DNA of 64,000 bases from Sinomicrobium weinanense (GCF_018863395.1 NZ_JAHKRR010000002.1:1-64000), one strand, 5' to 3'. Numbered from the stretch's first letter, positions 52,889 through 61,800 are shown. Program-made: numbers and translations. Notes: a model not told the origin generated them from the sequence alone.

Positions 52889-53944
52889 ATGAAAAATACC
52901 ACAATGGATAACAGGGTGGAAATCGAACTTTCCAGGTGGTTGTCCAGAGAGCAACGTTTTCAGAAACTTTTTTCCTTTTCATTGAATGCCAACCGGGATT
53001 TTATCAAGGAAAAATTGCGGTTTTATCGTAGGGTATCGTCCAAATATAAAGGGCAGTTGACACCCCAGGAAAGTTTAACCCTAAGGATGATGCGACAGGA
53101 AAGGCGGCACCTGGAAAAACAACTCTACCCCAATGTATGGGTTCGGCTGGCTTATAAAGCCATCTCCCGAATGGTCCGCGGTGCCCAAATTGCACGAGAT
53201 CAACAAAGGCAAACCACTAATATCGAACAGTTAAAGGATTCCATTCGGAAAATGGGATTTCCGGAAGTTGCTCTACAGCGTGAACAATTGGCTAACAAGG
53301 AAAAAATTTCTATTCCGCTATCGTACCAGGTTGGAAAAAAAGAACAAATGCAATTTGACCTGGTCCTAAAACAAGGTAGTAAGGGATACGAGTTAGCCGG
53401 TTATACGGCCAGCTTACATCGCCAAGAAGGAAACCCATCCAGGATAAAACACTATTTCAAGGCAGCAGGAGAAAATACCGTAACTGCGGAACAGGCTCAT
53501 AATCTACTCTCTGGCCGTTCTGTAATGAAAGGAAATGGGGACAACAGGCATTGGATGCAGCTCGATTTTAATGACAGGAATGCCCAGGGTAATTACAATA
53601 TAAAACGGTTTTATCCCGGGTATGGTTTTGACCTGGAAAAAACACTCAGGAAATTACCACTAAAGGAGCTTGGAAATAAAGCGGAGACCAAAGAACTCGT
53701 GCGTGATTTAAAAAACGGAAAACGCAGGACCGTTACCTTAGTTCAAGGGAACAAACAGCACCACATAACCATTGAGGCAAACCCGAGGTTTAAATCGTTG
53801 AACCTGTACAATACCAAGGGACAGAAAATTGCTTTGGATAAGAATGGGAACAGGTTACTTGGACAGAAAAAAGGGCTTCAACGTAAGGTAAGATTACGAA
53901 AAGGCCTCGTCGGAAAGGATCGTATGCGAATCAAGCGAAACTAA
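52889..53944 (+). CDS. Hypothetical ICE protein, tandem-duplicated family, copy 2
   Basis: A 351-residue cytoplasmic protein. The first 130 residues are basic and helical (LSREQRFQKLFSFSLNANRDFIKEKLRFYRRV). Residues 150-320 repeat the domain of copy 1 (VTAEQAHNLLSGRSVMKGN, WMQLDFNDRNAQGNYNIKRFYPGYGFDLEKTL, NPRFKSLNLYNTKG), and a basic tail ends in RKVRLRKGLVGKDRMRIKR. It stands where CTnDOT has traO-traQ, which are not found here. Function unknown. Confidence 0.6.
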   Translation: MKNTTMDNRVEIELSRWLSREQRFQKLFSFSLNANRDFIKEKLRFYRRVSSKYKGQLTPQESLTLRMMRQERRHLEKQLYPNVWVRLAYKAISRMVRGAQIARDQQRQTTNIEQLKDSIRKMGFPEVALQREQLANKEKISIPLSYQVGKKEQMQFDLVLKQGSKGYELAGYTASLHRQEGNPSRIKHYFKAAGENTVTAEQAHNLLSGRSVMKGNGDNRHWMQLDFNDRNAQGNYNIKRFYPGYGFDLEKTLRKLPLKELGNKAETKELVRDLKNGKRRTVTLVQGNKQHHITIEANPRFKSLNLYNTKGQKIALDKNGNRLLGQKKGLQRKVRLRKGLVGKDRMRIKRN

Positions 53945-53966
53945 TAGGATCAAGTTGAATACCCTG

Positions 53967-54239
53967 ATGTATTTTATGGAAGTAGCTGGCAAGGATTGCC
54001 GTATTCATGCCACGCACATTAGCCTGTTCCTGGTATTATGGTTAAAATTTCAAGAACAAGGTTATATCAACCCTGTCCGGGTGTTTAGTCATGAAGTGAT
54101 GGAAGCAGCCAAAATTTCATCCAGGGCTACCTATTGCAAACGAATTCGGGAATTAGACTATTATGGTTATTTAAACTACGAGCATTCATTTGGAAATAAC
54201 CGCAGGAGTGCTGTGTATCTTAAACAAATAAAGCGATAA
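53967..54239 (+). CDS. Small winged-helix-like protein at the end of the tra operon
   Basis: About 90 residues; a TTG at 53955 is possible but the ATG at 53967 is more natural. HATHISLFLVLWLKFQEQGY, then VMEAAKISSRATYCKRIRELDYYGYLNYEHSFGNNRRSAVYL, has the helix-turn-helix-wing pattern of replication-initiator or phage-type DNA-binding proteins. A terminator follows directly. It may be an autoregulator of the tra operon. Confidence 0.55.
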   Translation: MYFMEVAGKDCRIHATHISLFLVLWLKFQEQGYINPVRVFSHEVMEAAKISSRATYCKRIRELDYYGYLNYEHSFGNNRRSAVYLKQIKR

Positions 54240-54249
54240 AATGATCTAT

Positions 54250-54273
54250 AAAAGCCTGATTAATCAGGCTTTT
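54250..54273 (+). terminator. Terminator of the tra operon
   Basis: An 11-base stem (54250-54260 with 54263-54273, core AAGCCTGAT) begins 11 bases after the last stop codon and runs into TTGCTT. This marks the end of the long tra transcript and separates it from the recombinase unit. Confidence 0.85.
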
Positions 54274-54301
54274 TGCTTATATATTAACGGAGGGAGAAAG
54301 C

Positions 54302-54370
54302 TTTTGTTTTGAACAAAAATGCAGCCGATAAGTGGCATCTAAGAGGCATTTTTCATATCTTTACTTATCG
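54302..54370. promoter_or_regulatory. Inverted repeats upstream of the recombinase unit
   Basis: Two nested symmetries are present: TTTTGTT/AACAAAA at 54302-54318 and CGATAAGT/ACTTATCG at 54326-54333 and 54363-54370. The GGCAT direct repeat also lies between them. The site is a promoter-operator candidate, or an arm of the recombinase attachment site. Confidence 0.4.
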
Positions 54371-54400
54371 CTTTCTCTTTCTTCAAAAAGAGGATTGAAC

Positions 54401-54562
54401 ATGAAGAATGACAAGAAAAAGGCGAACACCTCTGAAATATCCCCTTCAAAAGAATTAGAAATCATTGATCAACAAAAAGAAGAAAAATTAATCTCCTTTT
54501 TTACCAATATTATTGTGGAATTAACCCTCGAACAACATGAAAAAAGCAATTCGATATCTTAG
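54401..54562 (+). CDS. Small protein upstream of and overlapping the recombinase
   Basis: 53 residues from ATG 54401 (the frame extends upstream without a better start). It is charged: NDKKKANTSEISPSKELEIIDQQKEEKLISFFTNIIVELTLEQ. It overlaps the recombinase start by 26 bases, so translation is probably coupled. It may be a recombination directionality or accessory factor, but no HTH is seen. Family not recognised. Confidence 0.45.
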   Translation: MKNDKKKANTSEISPSKELEIIDQQKEEKLISFFTNIIVELTLEQHEKSNSIS

Positions 54563-56105
54563 ATTCAGCCGGATAAATCAAAGCCACAGTTCTATCGAAC
54601 GACAGGAATTATATACGGATAACTGGATAGAATATCACAACGTAAAATTGATAGATACATTTAAGGACGAAGGAAAAAGCGCCCGGTCATTTGATCGTCC
54701 GGATTTTAAAAAATTGAAACTGTTTATTGAAAAGCATCACAGGCATGTCGATTATCTCATAGTTGATCAATTCGACAGGTTCAGTAGAGATGCCGGTGAG
54801 GCACTGGTCATGGTTAAAATGCTGCAAAGCAAATATAAAATTCAAATCGTATCTGTAACTGAAGGCATTACCTTTGATTACAATACTCCGGGAAGTTTTT
54901 TCAGGGCAGGATTACAGCTTTTACTGGCAGAGGAAGATAATATTAATCGAAGTATTAAAATAAACGGAGGTATTTATACTGCGAAAGCTAAAGAAGGCAG
55001 GTATATTTATGGTCACCCGCCTTTTGGGTACAAAAAAATAGGGGAAGGAAAGGACAGACACCTTATTATTCATGAAGAGGAAGCTAGTATCATATCCTAT
55101 ATCTATAATGCCTATTTAGCAGATATCCCACTATACATCATAAAACAAAAGGCAAAAAAAATGGGATTCACCCGGACCGGAAATACAGCAGTGGAATTGG
55201 TTCTTAAAAATCCCATATATGCCGGACTACAAAAAGTCAAGGCCTTTAAGGAATATCCCGGGGGATTGTTTCCTGCCCGCCACAAAGCTATTATTTCCAA
55301 AGCAATGTGGAATGACGTTCAGAATAAGCTAAAAAAGCCAATGACGAAAAGAACGATTATCGATGAGAATATTCCATTAAGGGGAATTCTAAAATGCCAT
55401 TGTGAAAATCTATTATCCGGTGCAGCATCTACAGGCTCAGCAGGCAGACAGTATTATTATTATAAATGCAAACATTCCGGACATAATAATATTAGCGCCA
55501 TAAAAGCACATAAACAATTACATGAGATCCTTGACCTGATGAGTCTTCCCGATAACTATATGAAGAAAATCAAACAGGAAAGTACCAAGACCATAGAGAA
55601 AATGATAATAGCGAACCAAAACAAAATAAAATCGCAAAAAATCAAACTGGATAAGTCAAAAGAAAAGTTACATTCTCTTCAGGATAAGTTTATCGACAAT
55701 CAAATAGATCAGGAAACTTATGACAAGTTTTATGATACCTATACGACTGAAATATATACTTTGGAGGAAACCATTAAAGAATTAGGAAAAGATCGCACTA
55801 CCGTCTATAAAAAGCTCTATAAGAACCTGGACTACCTCAAGGACCTAAGTAAGCTCTATGACTCCATTGATGTTTTAAAGAAAAGACAATTCATTTCCAT
55901 CCTGTTCGATGACCAATTGTACTATGAAAATGGTAGCTATCGAACTAACCACATCCCACTAAACCTTGAAGATAACTTACTGAAAACCAAAAAGAAAGGA
56001 TTAATAAAAATCCAAAAAAAAACGGGATTTCACGAAGAAATCCCGTCAAGTCGGGGTGGCAGGATTCGAACCTGCGACCTCCTGCTCCCAAAGCAGGCGC
56101 GATGA
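54537..56105 (+). CDS. Large serine recombinase (integrase/resolvase family)
   Basis: A 522-codon frame. The resolvase domain (1-150) has YLRFSRINQS with catalytic Ser11, DEGKSARSFDRPDF and VDQFDRFSRDAGEAL. Then come the recombinase domain (160-270, GHPPFGYKKIGE, AVELVLKNPIYAGL), a partial zinc ribbon (LRGILKCHCENLL then YYKCKHSGH), and a coiled coil (IKSQKIKLDKSKEKLHSLQ). It should integrate and excise the ICE. The last codons, SSRGGRIRTCDLLLPKQAR, are tRNA-Pro sequence read in the antisense direction, and the frame also reads through the tRNA terminator, so the natural C-terminus was probably lost or added at integration. Confidence 0.85.
   Translation: MKKAIRYLRFSRINQSHSSIERQELYTDNWIEYHNVKLIDTFKDEGKSARSFDRPDFKKLKLFIEKHHRHVDYLIVDQFDRFSRDAGEALVMVKMLQSKYKIQIVSVTEGITFDYNTPGSFFRAGLQLLLAEEDNINRSIKINGGIYTAKAKEGRYIYGHPPFGYKKIGEGKDRHLIIHEEEASIISYIYNAYLADIPLYIIKQKAKKMGFTRTGNTAVELVLKNPIYAGLQKVKAFKEYPGGLFPARHKAIISKAMWNDVQNKLKKPMTKRTIIDENIPLRGILKCHCENLLSGAASTGSAGRQYYYYKCKHSGHNNISAIKAHKQLHEILDLMSLPDNYMKKIKQESTKTIEKMIIANQNKIKSQKIKLDKSKEKLHSLQDKFIDNQIDQETYDKFYDTYTTEIYTLEETIKELGKDRTTVYKKLYKNLDYLKDLSKLYDSIDVLKKRQFISILFDDQLYYENGSYRTNHIPLNLEDNLLKTKKKGLIKIQKKTGFHEEIPSSRGGRIRTCDLLLPKQAR
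56022..56046 (-). terminator. Terminator downstream of tRNA-Pro
   Basis: ACGGGATTT (56022-56030) and AAATCCCGT (56038-56046) flank a 7-base loop; on the minus strand a run of nine T follows. It starts 4 bases after the tRNA-Pro 3' end, so it ends the tRNA transcript. The plus-strand recombinase frame passes through it. Confidence 0.85.
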
Positions 56106-56126
56106 CCGGGCTACGCTACACCCCGA
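56051..56126 (-). tRNA. tRNA-Pro (anticodon TGG)
   Basis: 76 bases. Acceptor stem TCGGGGT/ACCCCGA, anticodon loop TTTGGGA in a CCTGC/GCAGG stem, T-loop GGTTCGAATCC. CCA is not encoded. The 3' end faces the ICE, as when tRNA ends serve as integration sites. Confidence 0.95.
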
Positions 56127-56234
56127 AAAAATTCAGCAATCTAAAATTTAATGTTCCGGTTCCAAAACGTCTTGTTTCTATGAACCAAACTTGTTCTCAA
56201 CGAAGCCAAAAGGCTATATCCTGAAATAAAAAAG

Positions 56235-56318
56235 CGGAGAGACTGGGATTCGAACCCAGGCAACACTTTCGCGTTGACAGCTTAGCAGGCTGCTGCATTA
56301 CCACTCTGCCACCTCTCC
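56235..56318 (-). tRNA. tRNA-Ser (anticodon GCT)
   Basis: 84 bases with acceptor stem GGAGAGG/TCTCTCC, anticodon loop CTGCTAA and the long variable arm of serine tRNAs (AACGCGAAAGTGTT). It precedes tRNA-Pro by about 110 bases on the same strand; only one terminator is seen, after tRNA-Pro, so both are probably one transcript. Confidence 0.95.
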
Positions 56319-56359
56319 GTTAATTTCTATATGAACGTCTCGCTCTTAAATTGCGGATG

Positions 56360-56390
56360 CAAATGTAGTGGTTCGCCTTATAGAACGCAA
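56360..56390 (-). promoter_or_regulatory. Bacteroidota-type promoter of the tRNA-Ser/tRNA-Pro unit
   Basis: On the minus strand TTGC (56387-56390), a 19-base spacer and TACATTTG (56360-56367) match the -33 TTG and -7 TAnnTTTG elements of the Bacteroidota housekeeping sigma factor. The tRNA-Ser begins 41 bases downstream. Confidence 0.7.
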
Positions 56391-56457
56391 CTATTTTGGA
56401 TACTTTTTTGTTTCTTTTTCATAAAAATTCGTTACCCGTTTAAAAATCAAGTGTATA

Positions 56458-58482
56458 CTATTCCGGGTACTCTACCCTTAGGTGATAGATGTTGGTCAGC
56501 TTCTGTTTCAGCACTTTTTTTACACTCTCTATTTCCTTAAAGGTGATATTGGCATTCAAAAACTGCCCCTCCTCTATCTGCTTGTTTACAATTTTTTCAA
56601 CAAAGTCATTTATGATGCCGTAATTCGGGTTCTTCAGGCTTTTTGAAGCTGCCTCCACGGCATCGGACATCATCACTATCGCGGTTTCTTTGGAAAAAGG
56701 GATCGGGCCGGGGTATTTGTAATCTTCTACCGGGGTGTTTTCATCGTTTTCCAGTTGTTTTTTATAGAAATAATATACTGTCGACGTACCGTGATGGGTC
56801 CGTATAAAATCGATAACCCGGTCGGGCAGGTTGTTTTTACGGGCCAGTTCTATCCCGTCCAGGACATGCCGGATAATGATCTGCGCGCTTTCCGCAGGGT
56901 TTATTTCATCGTGAGGGTTGACACTGGTGGTCTGGTTTTCCGTAAAATATGTCGCATTGTTCATCTTCCCTATATCGTGATACAGGGCCCCTACCCTCAC
57001 CAGCATGGCATTGGCCCCTACTTCATTCGCTGCCGCTTCTGCCAGGTTAGCTACCTGCAACGAGTGATGGAAGGTTCCCGGTGCCTTGTCCGACAGTTCC
57101 TTTAACAATCTGGAGTTGGTATCGGAGAGTTCCAGCAAAGATACGTCAGAGACCAGCCCGAAGAGTTTTTCGTAAATATAGATCAGCGGCTGGGCAAACA
57201 AGGTTGCCAGTCCGTTGAGGATGAACAGGCCGAAATTGAGCCAGATGATATTCTGCAGGTTGCCTTCGTGGATCACGGTAAAGGCAAAATACGTGATCAT
57301 ATACACCAGGGTGATCTGCCCTACGGACACAAACAGGTTGGCCCTGCGATACAGCTCCGAAACCGTAAGGATGGTAACAATACCTGCAATGACCTGCAGG
57401 AATACATACTCGAAACTGTTCGGTACAATAAAGCCGAGCAGCAGCACGGTCAGTACGTGAACGAACAGTCCCAGCCTGGCATCGAAGAAAGCCTTAAGGA
57501 TGATGGGCAGGATACACAAAGGCACAACATATACGTAAGCCCCGTCATATTTTACCGCGATCGTGGTAATAAACACCATGGCAATGATGTTGACGAAAAT
57601 AAAGGTTACCTTGGTATTGTCCTGCAGAATATGCGGCCTGTATTTCCGGAGAAAAAGGAGTAACATCACAAAGGCCAGAGCTACCAGAATAGTATATCCG
57701 AAAACGATCCAGTAATAATTGGTCCCCTTCCACAAATGTGATTCGTACTCTTTTTTCAGGGAAGTCAATATCTCGTATTTTTCACCCTCCACGACTTCCC
57801 CGTTAAGGATGATCCGTTTGCCCCTGTCTATTGTTCCTTTGGTCGTATAGATATTGTTCAGTTCGTCTTCCAGGGCCTTTTCAGAAAGTTCCTTGTTTGC
57901 TATGATGTTAGGTTTTACAATAGCTGTAAACAGGTCGTAAAAGTCGTCTTCATAATCAGAAAGCCTTTGTTGTGCCAGGAAGTCGGAAAGCAGCTGTCTT
58001 ATTTTTCCAATCTGTACTAATTTGTCTTTGGCTACGGGTGTTACTTCATTACCTTTTACCACATTGACAAACCGGGTGTCCGGCAGGGTCTCTGTATCGG
58101 CCACTACCCCGTCGGCATATAGCATTTCGAGAAAATCCTGTCCTGCCTTTTTCGGGCCCCTTCGCTTAAAATAATTGGCGTATTCCGCCTCATAACGGTC
58201 CGTAACACCGGAAACCACACTCGTATCGTAAGCGTAATAAGGTATGAAGTTGGCCCGTACTTCTTCCTGCTCGTCCGCAATTTCTTTTTCCGTTTTCTGT
58301 ATGGCGAAATCAAAAGGGGCATAGAGATTTTCATACTGCCATGCTTTTCCCTTCTGAAATTCGTATTTGAACTTTCCCGCCTTTGGAAAAAGATAGATCA
58401 CCAATGCCGTAGCACAGAGAAAAAGAAAAGTCTTATAGATCAGTGACTGATTCCGGTATATATCGTGCAAGGCATCTTTCAT
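56458..58482 (-). CDS. 7TM-HD phosphohydrolase (PgpH-type c-di-AMP phosphodiesterase)
   Basis: About 674 residues from ATG 58482 (11 codons inside the open frame; fits MKDALHDIYRNQ). One N-terminal membrane helix, a large extracellular 7TMR-HDED domain (about 50-270), seven membrane helices (about 275-460), then the HD domain with HHSLQVANLAEAAANEVGANAMLVRVGALYHDIGKMNN and FIRTHHGTSTVYYF. Enzymes of this plan hydrolyse cyclic di-AMP and so affect wall and osmotic balance. A housekeeping-looking gene, in line with chromosomal DNA to the right of the tRNAs. Confidence 0.9.
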   Translation of the reverse strand: MKDALHDIYRNQSLIYKTFLFLCATALVIYLFPKAGKFKYEFQKGKAWQYENLYAPFDFAIQKTEKEIADEQEEVRANFIPYYAYDTSVVSGVTDRYEAEYANYFKRRGPKKAGQDFLEMLYADGVVADTETLPDTRFVNVVKGNEVTPVAKDKLVQIGKIRQLLSDFLAQQRLSDYEDDFYDLFTAIVKPNIIANKELSEKALEDELNNIYTTKGTIDRGKRIILNGEVVEGEKYEILTSLKKEYESHLWKGTNYYWIVFGYTILVALAFVMLLLFLRKYRPHILQDNTKVTFIFVNIIAMVFITTIAVKYDGAYVYVVPLCILPIILKAFFDARLGLFVHVLTVLLLGFIVPNSFEYVFLQVIAGIVTILTVSELYRRANLFVSVGQITLVYMITYFAFTVIHEGNLQNIIWLNFGLFILNGLATLFAQPLIYIYEKLFGLVSDVSLLELSDTNSRLLKELSDKAPGTFHHSLQVANLAEAAANEVGANAMLVRVGALYHDIGKMNNATYFTENQTTSVNPHDEINPAESAQIIIRHVLDGIELARKNNLPDRVIDFIRTHHGTSTVYYFYKKQLENDENTPVEDYKYPGPIPFSKETAIVMMSDAVEAASKSLKNPNYGIINDFVEKIVNKQIEEGQFLNANITFKEIESVKKVLKQKLTNIYHLRVEYPE

Positions 58483-58838
58483 TAATAAGGATATATTTAG
58501 TTCAAATTTACACAAAATTGTTTCACTTCAAATGTTCAGCGGTGAAAGGTTGCCAGTTGCCAGTTGCGGGTTGAAGGTTTTGTTATTGTTTTTTTTGACC
58601 ATGCTCAGGCATATCCAGCCTGAGCACAGGTATTTGCCAAAGGTTCACCTTACAACAGTAAGGAACCAATGCTTTATAAATGCCAGATTTCCCTCTTCAG
58701 GGTATTCGAACCGGATTCAAACTGACAACCGGCACCCCGCTTCCCTCCTCCAAATCTTACAGGTTGTGTGTTCGTATTCATCCTAAAAATTCATACCTTT
58801 AAACTTCTATAATGAATTATACTAACTCAAAATAGATT
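58483..58838. other. Intergenic region with short tandem repeat
   Basis: No gene. TTGCCAGTTGCCAGTTGCGGG at 58550-58570 contains the unit TTGCCAG in tandem; related units recur at 61838-61860 and 61951-61975. The right end contains the AT-rich promoter region of the M20 gene. Confidence 0.5.
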
Positions 58839-60104
58839 ATGAAAAGACTCTGCCTCTTTATGCTGTTGTGTGGCTGTTTCACGGGTGTTGCACAATCAGG
58901 ACTTCAGAAAGACATTGAAAACATCGAACCGAAAATAATTGAATGGCGAAGGTATTTCCATCAGAACCCGGAATTGTCCAACCATGAGTTCAATACTGCC
59001 AAAAAGATCGCCAAACACCTGAAAGACCTCGGGATGGACGTACAGACCGAAGTGGCCAAAACCGGCGTGGTGGGTATCCTCGAGGGCAAAAAGCCGGGAA
59101 AGGTTATTGCGCTTCGTGCCGATATCGATGCCCTGCCCGTTACGGAACGTGTGGATGTACCGTTCAAATCTACCGTGCGGACGGAATACCTGGGCAAGGA
59201 AACAGGTGTTATGCATGCCTGCGGACATGATACCCATATTGCCATTATGATGGGAGTGGCCGAAGTCCTTGCAAAGAACAATGATTTTGCAGGCACTGTA
59301 AAATTTATTTTCCAGCCTGCCGAAGAAGGCCCGCCCCCTGGAGAGGAAGGAGGGGCAAGCCTCATGGTCAAAGAAGGCGTCTTGGAAAACCCGAAAGTAG
59401 AAGCTATCTTCGGCCTGCACATCAACTCACTCACCGATGTAGGCAAAATACTGTACAAACCCGGCGGAACTATGGCCGCCGCCCAGGAATTTGACATCCA
59501 TGTCAAAGGAATACAGGCACACGGGTCCGCTCCATGGAGCGGAGTCGATCCTGTACTGGTGTCGGCCAAAATAGTGGATGGGCTGCAATCCATCATTAGC
59601 AGGGAAATGGAATTGACCAATGAAGCGGCTGTAATAACCATCGGGAAGATAAGCAGTGGTGTCCGCCATAACATCATTCCGGAAACCGCAGAGATGCTGG
59701 GCACAATACGAACCCTGGACTACGACATGCAAAAGCTGCTTAACCGCCGTATGAAAGAAATGGTTCCTGCTATTGCGAAGGCATATAAGGCTGAAGCTAC
59801 CATCAACATTGCCAAAGGCCTGCCCATTACCTATAACGATCCCGAACTCACAGAAAAAGCACTCCCTTCCCTTAAAAAGGCTGCAGGAGAAAATAATGTA
59901 ATGCTGACCAAGGCCGTCACCGGAGCTGAGGATTTTTCCTTTTACCAGGAAAAAATACCCGGCTTTTTTTTCTTTTTGGGAGGAAAACCTGTTGACAAAG
60001 GGCCTACCCAGCACCATACTCCCGATTTTTATATCGATGAAAGCGGTATGCTGCTCGGCGTAAAAACTTTTACGCAAATTGTTTTTGATTACCTGGGAAA
60101 ATAA
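58839..60104 (+). CDS. M20-family amidohydrolase, exported
   Basis: A 421-residue protein with signal peptide (LFMLLCGCFTGVAQS). Metal-dependent M20D features: YFHQNPELSNHEF, ALRADIDALPVTE (91-103), the zinc-binding box HACGHDTH (126-133), FQPAEEGPPPGEEGGA, GLHINSLTDVG, the lid domain (GIQAHGSAPWSGVDPV) and ending TGAEDFSFYQEKIPGFFFFLGG. Such enzymes remove acyl or amino-acid groups from N-acyl or indole conjugates, or short peptides. The periplasmic location points to nutrient use. Substrate not predictable. Confidence 0.9.
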   Translation: MKRLCLFMLLCGCFTGVAQSGLQKDIENIEPKIIEWRRYFHQNPELSNHEFNTAKKIAKHLKDLGMDVQTEVAKTGVVGILEGKKPGKVIALRADIDALPVTERVDVPFKSTVRTEYLGKETGVMHACGHDTHIAIMMGVAEVLAKNNDFAGTVKFIFQPAEEGPPPGEEGGASLMVKEGVLENPKVEAIFGLHINSLTDVGKILYKPGGTMAAAQEFDIHVKGIQAHGSAPWSGVDPVLVSAKIVDGLQSIISREMELTNEAAVITIGKISSGVRHNIIPETAEMLGTIRTLDYDMQKLLNRRMKEMVPAIAKAYKAEATINIAKGLPITYNDPELTEKALPSLKKAAGENNVMLTKAVTGAEDFSFYQEKIPGFFFFLGGKPVDKGPTQHHTPDFYIDESGMLLGVKTFTQIVFDYLGK

Positions 60105-60231
60105 ATATGTTTATCAGGTAATATATCAATCAGCAAATTGAAATTGATCGGTAAACTGAACATAAGACAACGCTTTAATGTGCCATTATCAAATTAACTG
60201 ATTGACAAATTGGCTAATTAAATTATATACA

Positions 60232-61800
60232 ATGAATATCATAGCTTTATTTCTCGGTGATATCCCATGGTGGGGATGGATCCTTATATTTCTCGCACTT
60301 GTAGCTGTCCGGGATATTTTTGTTCAGCGGGCACACACTATAAGCCATAATTTCCCTATTGTGGGGCATTTACGTTATCTCCTGGAAAGTATAGGTCCGG
60401 AACTCCGCCAGTACCTCGTGGCCAATAACCGGGAAGAACTGCCCTTTAACCGTATAGAAAGGGGCTGGATATACGCCTCGGCAAAAAAGGAGAACAATTA
60501 TGAGGGTTTCGGTACGGACCGGGATATTTATTCTCACCAGTACCTTTTCGTAAACAATGCCATGATCCCCTATAAGATAAAAGAAGGGCATCCGAATTAC
60601 ACAGACAAGTATTTCCTTCCCTGTGCCAAAATTATGGGCGCATATCGCAACCGGCGAAAACCGTTCCGGCCGGGATCGGTGATCAACATCTCGGCCATGA
60701 GTTTCGGATCGCTCTCCGCCAAGGCAGTAGAGTCGATGAACCTCGGGGCTAAAAAAGCAGGCGCTTACCACAATACGGGCGAAGGCGGATTATCTCCCTA
60801 CCATTCCAACGGTGCCGATGTGATATTCCAGATCGGAACGGGTTATTTCGGTGTACGGGACAAGGAAGGCAATTTTTCCATGAAAAAACTGAAGAAGCTG
60901 GTGGAAGAAAATCCATTTGTAAGGGGTATCGAGATTAAGTTGTCGCAGGGCGCCAAGCCCGGTAAGGGCGGAGTGCTCCCTGCCAAAAAGATCACTAAGG
61001 AAATTGCCGGGATCCGGCATGTTGATACGGGAAAAGATGTGCTCTCTCCGGTGAACCACAGTGCTTTTTCTTCCATACCGGAACTCATCGATTTCGTAGA
61101 GCGCATTGCCGAAGAGACCGGGCTCCCGGTGGGCATTAAAGCGGCTATTGGTAAACTGGACCAATGGCACGAACTGGCCATACTGATGAAAGAAACCGGA
61201 AAAGGCCCCGACTTCATTACCATAGACGGTGGTGAAGGGGGAACAGGAGCCGCTCCCCCCAGTTTTGCAGACCACGTTTCCCTGCCCTGGGTATACGCTT
61301 TCAGTGATGTCTACGGGATATTCAAGGAATACGATATTGCCGATCGTATGGTCTTCATTGCCAGCGGAAAACTCGGATTCCCTGCCAAGGCCGCAATGGC
61401 CTTTGCCATGGGAGCCGATTGTATCAATGTAGCCAGGGAAGCCATGATGAGCATAGGATGCATACAGGCGCAATCGTGCCATACCAATCGTTGCCCCAGC
61501 GGAGTGGCCACACAGAACAAATGGCTGCAAAGCGGTATAAACGTCCCCCTGAAATCGGACCGCCTGGAGCAGTATTTCAAAACCTTCCGCAAAGAATTCC
61601 TGGAAGTTACCCACGCCTGTGGTTACGAACATCCCTGTCAGTTTACCATGGACGACGTCGATGTAAGCGTCGGTGACCGCAACCTCACACAAACCCTTGC
61701 CGCCACCTACCAATACAACAAGGTAAAAGTGCCTTTTGAAAGTATGCAAAAAATAAAGGAATGCCCTTATCTGGGCGGGAAAGATCAGCATCACGCATAA
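60232..61800 (+). CDS. FMN-binding glutamate synthase family protein
   Basis: About 522 residues from ATG 60232; a TTG start 10 codons upstream is less likely. N-terminal membrane helix (WWGWILIFLALVAVRDIF), then the glutamate-synthase alpha-subunit-like FMN barrel: SAMSFGSLSAKAVESMNLGAKKAGAYHNTGEGG, GAKPGKGGVLPAKKI, FITIDGGEGGTGAAPPSFADHVSLPW, MAFAMGADCINVAREAMMSIGCIQAQSCHTNRCPSGVATQ (with the Fe-S-type cysteines). Stand-alone membrane-linked members have no proven reaction. Chromosomal context. Confidence 0.9.
   Translation: MNIIALFLGDIPWWGWILIFLALVAVRDIFVQRAHTISHNFPIVGHLRYLLESIGPELRQYLVANNREELPFNRIERGWIYASAKKENNYEGFGTDRDIYSHQYLFVNNAMIPYKIKEGHPNYTDKYFLPCAKIMGAYRNRRKPFRPGSVINISAMSFGSLSAKAVESMNLGAKKAGAYHNTGEGGLSPYHSNGADVIFQIGTGYFGVRDKEGNFSMKKLKKLVEENPFVRGIEIKLSQGAKPGKGGVLPAKKITKEIAGIRHVDTGKDVLSPVNHSAFSSIPELIDFVERIAEETGLPVGIKAAIGKLDQWHELAILMKETGKGPDFITIDGGEGGTGAAPPSFADHVSLPWVYAFSDVYGIFKEYDIADRMVFIASGKLGFPAKAAMAFAMGADCINVAREAMMSIGCIQAQSCHTNRCPSGVATQNKWLQSGINVPLKSDRLEQYFKTFRKEFLEVTHACGYEHPCQFTMDDVDVSVGDRNLTQTLAATYQYNKVKVPFESMQKIKECPYLGGKDQHHA

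Larger units (their letters stand above)
5379..56105. mobile_element. Integrative conjugative element (CTnDOT-type transfer genes), approximate extent
   Basis: One continuous block holds ParB-like and Hc1-like genes, mobA-mobB-mobC, cargo, regulators including an RteC-like protein, the traE-traN set and a large serine recombinase next to a tRNA gene. The right end lies at or just before 56022-56051. The left end is unknown: the accessory genes at 0-5 kb may still belong to the element, and no direct repeat of the right-end DNA is visible in the window. The drawn left limit is only the last clear ICE gene. Confidence 0.8.

Noticed and set aside
56051-56105. Last 18 codons of the recombinase as a genuine conserved domain
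   Set aside because: They are antisense tRNA-Pro sequence; similar peptides arise wherever a frame runs into a tRNA gene.
58896-60077. Three minus-strand frames opposite the M20 gene
   Set aside because: Shadows of the M20 coding frame, whose zinc box and signal peptide are clear.
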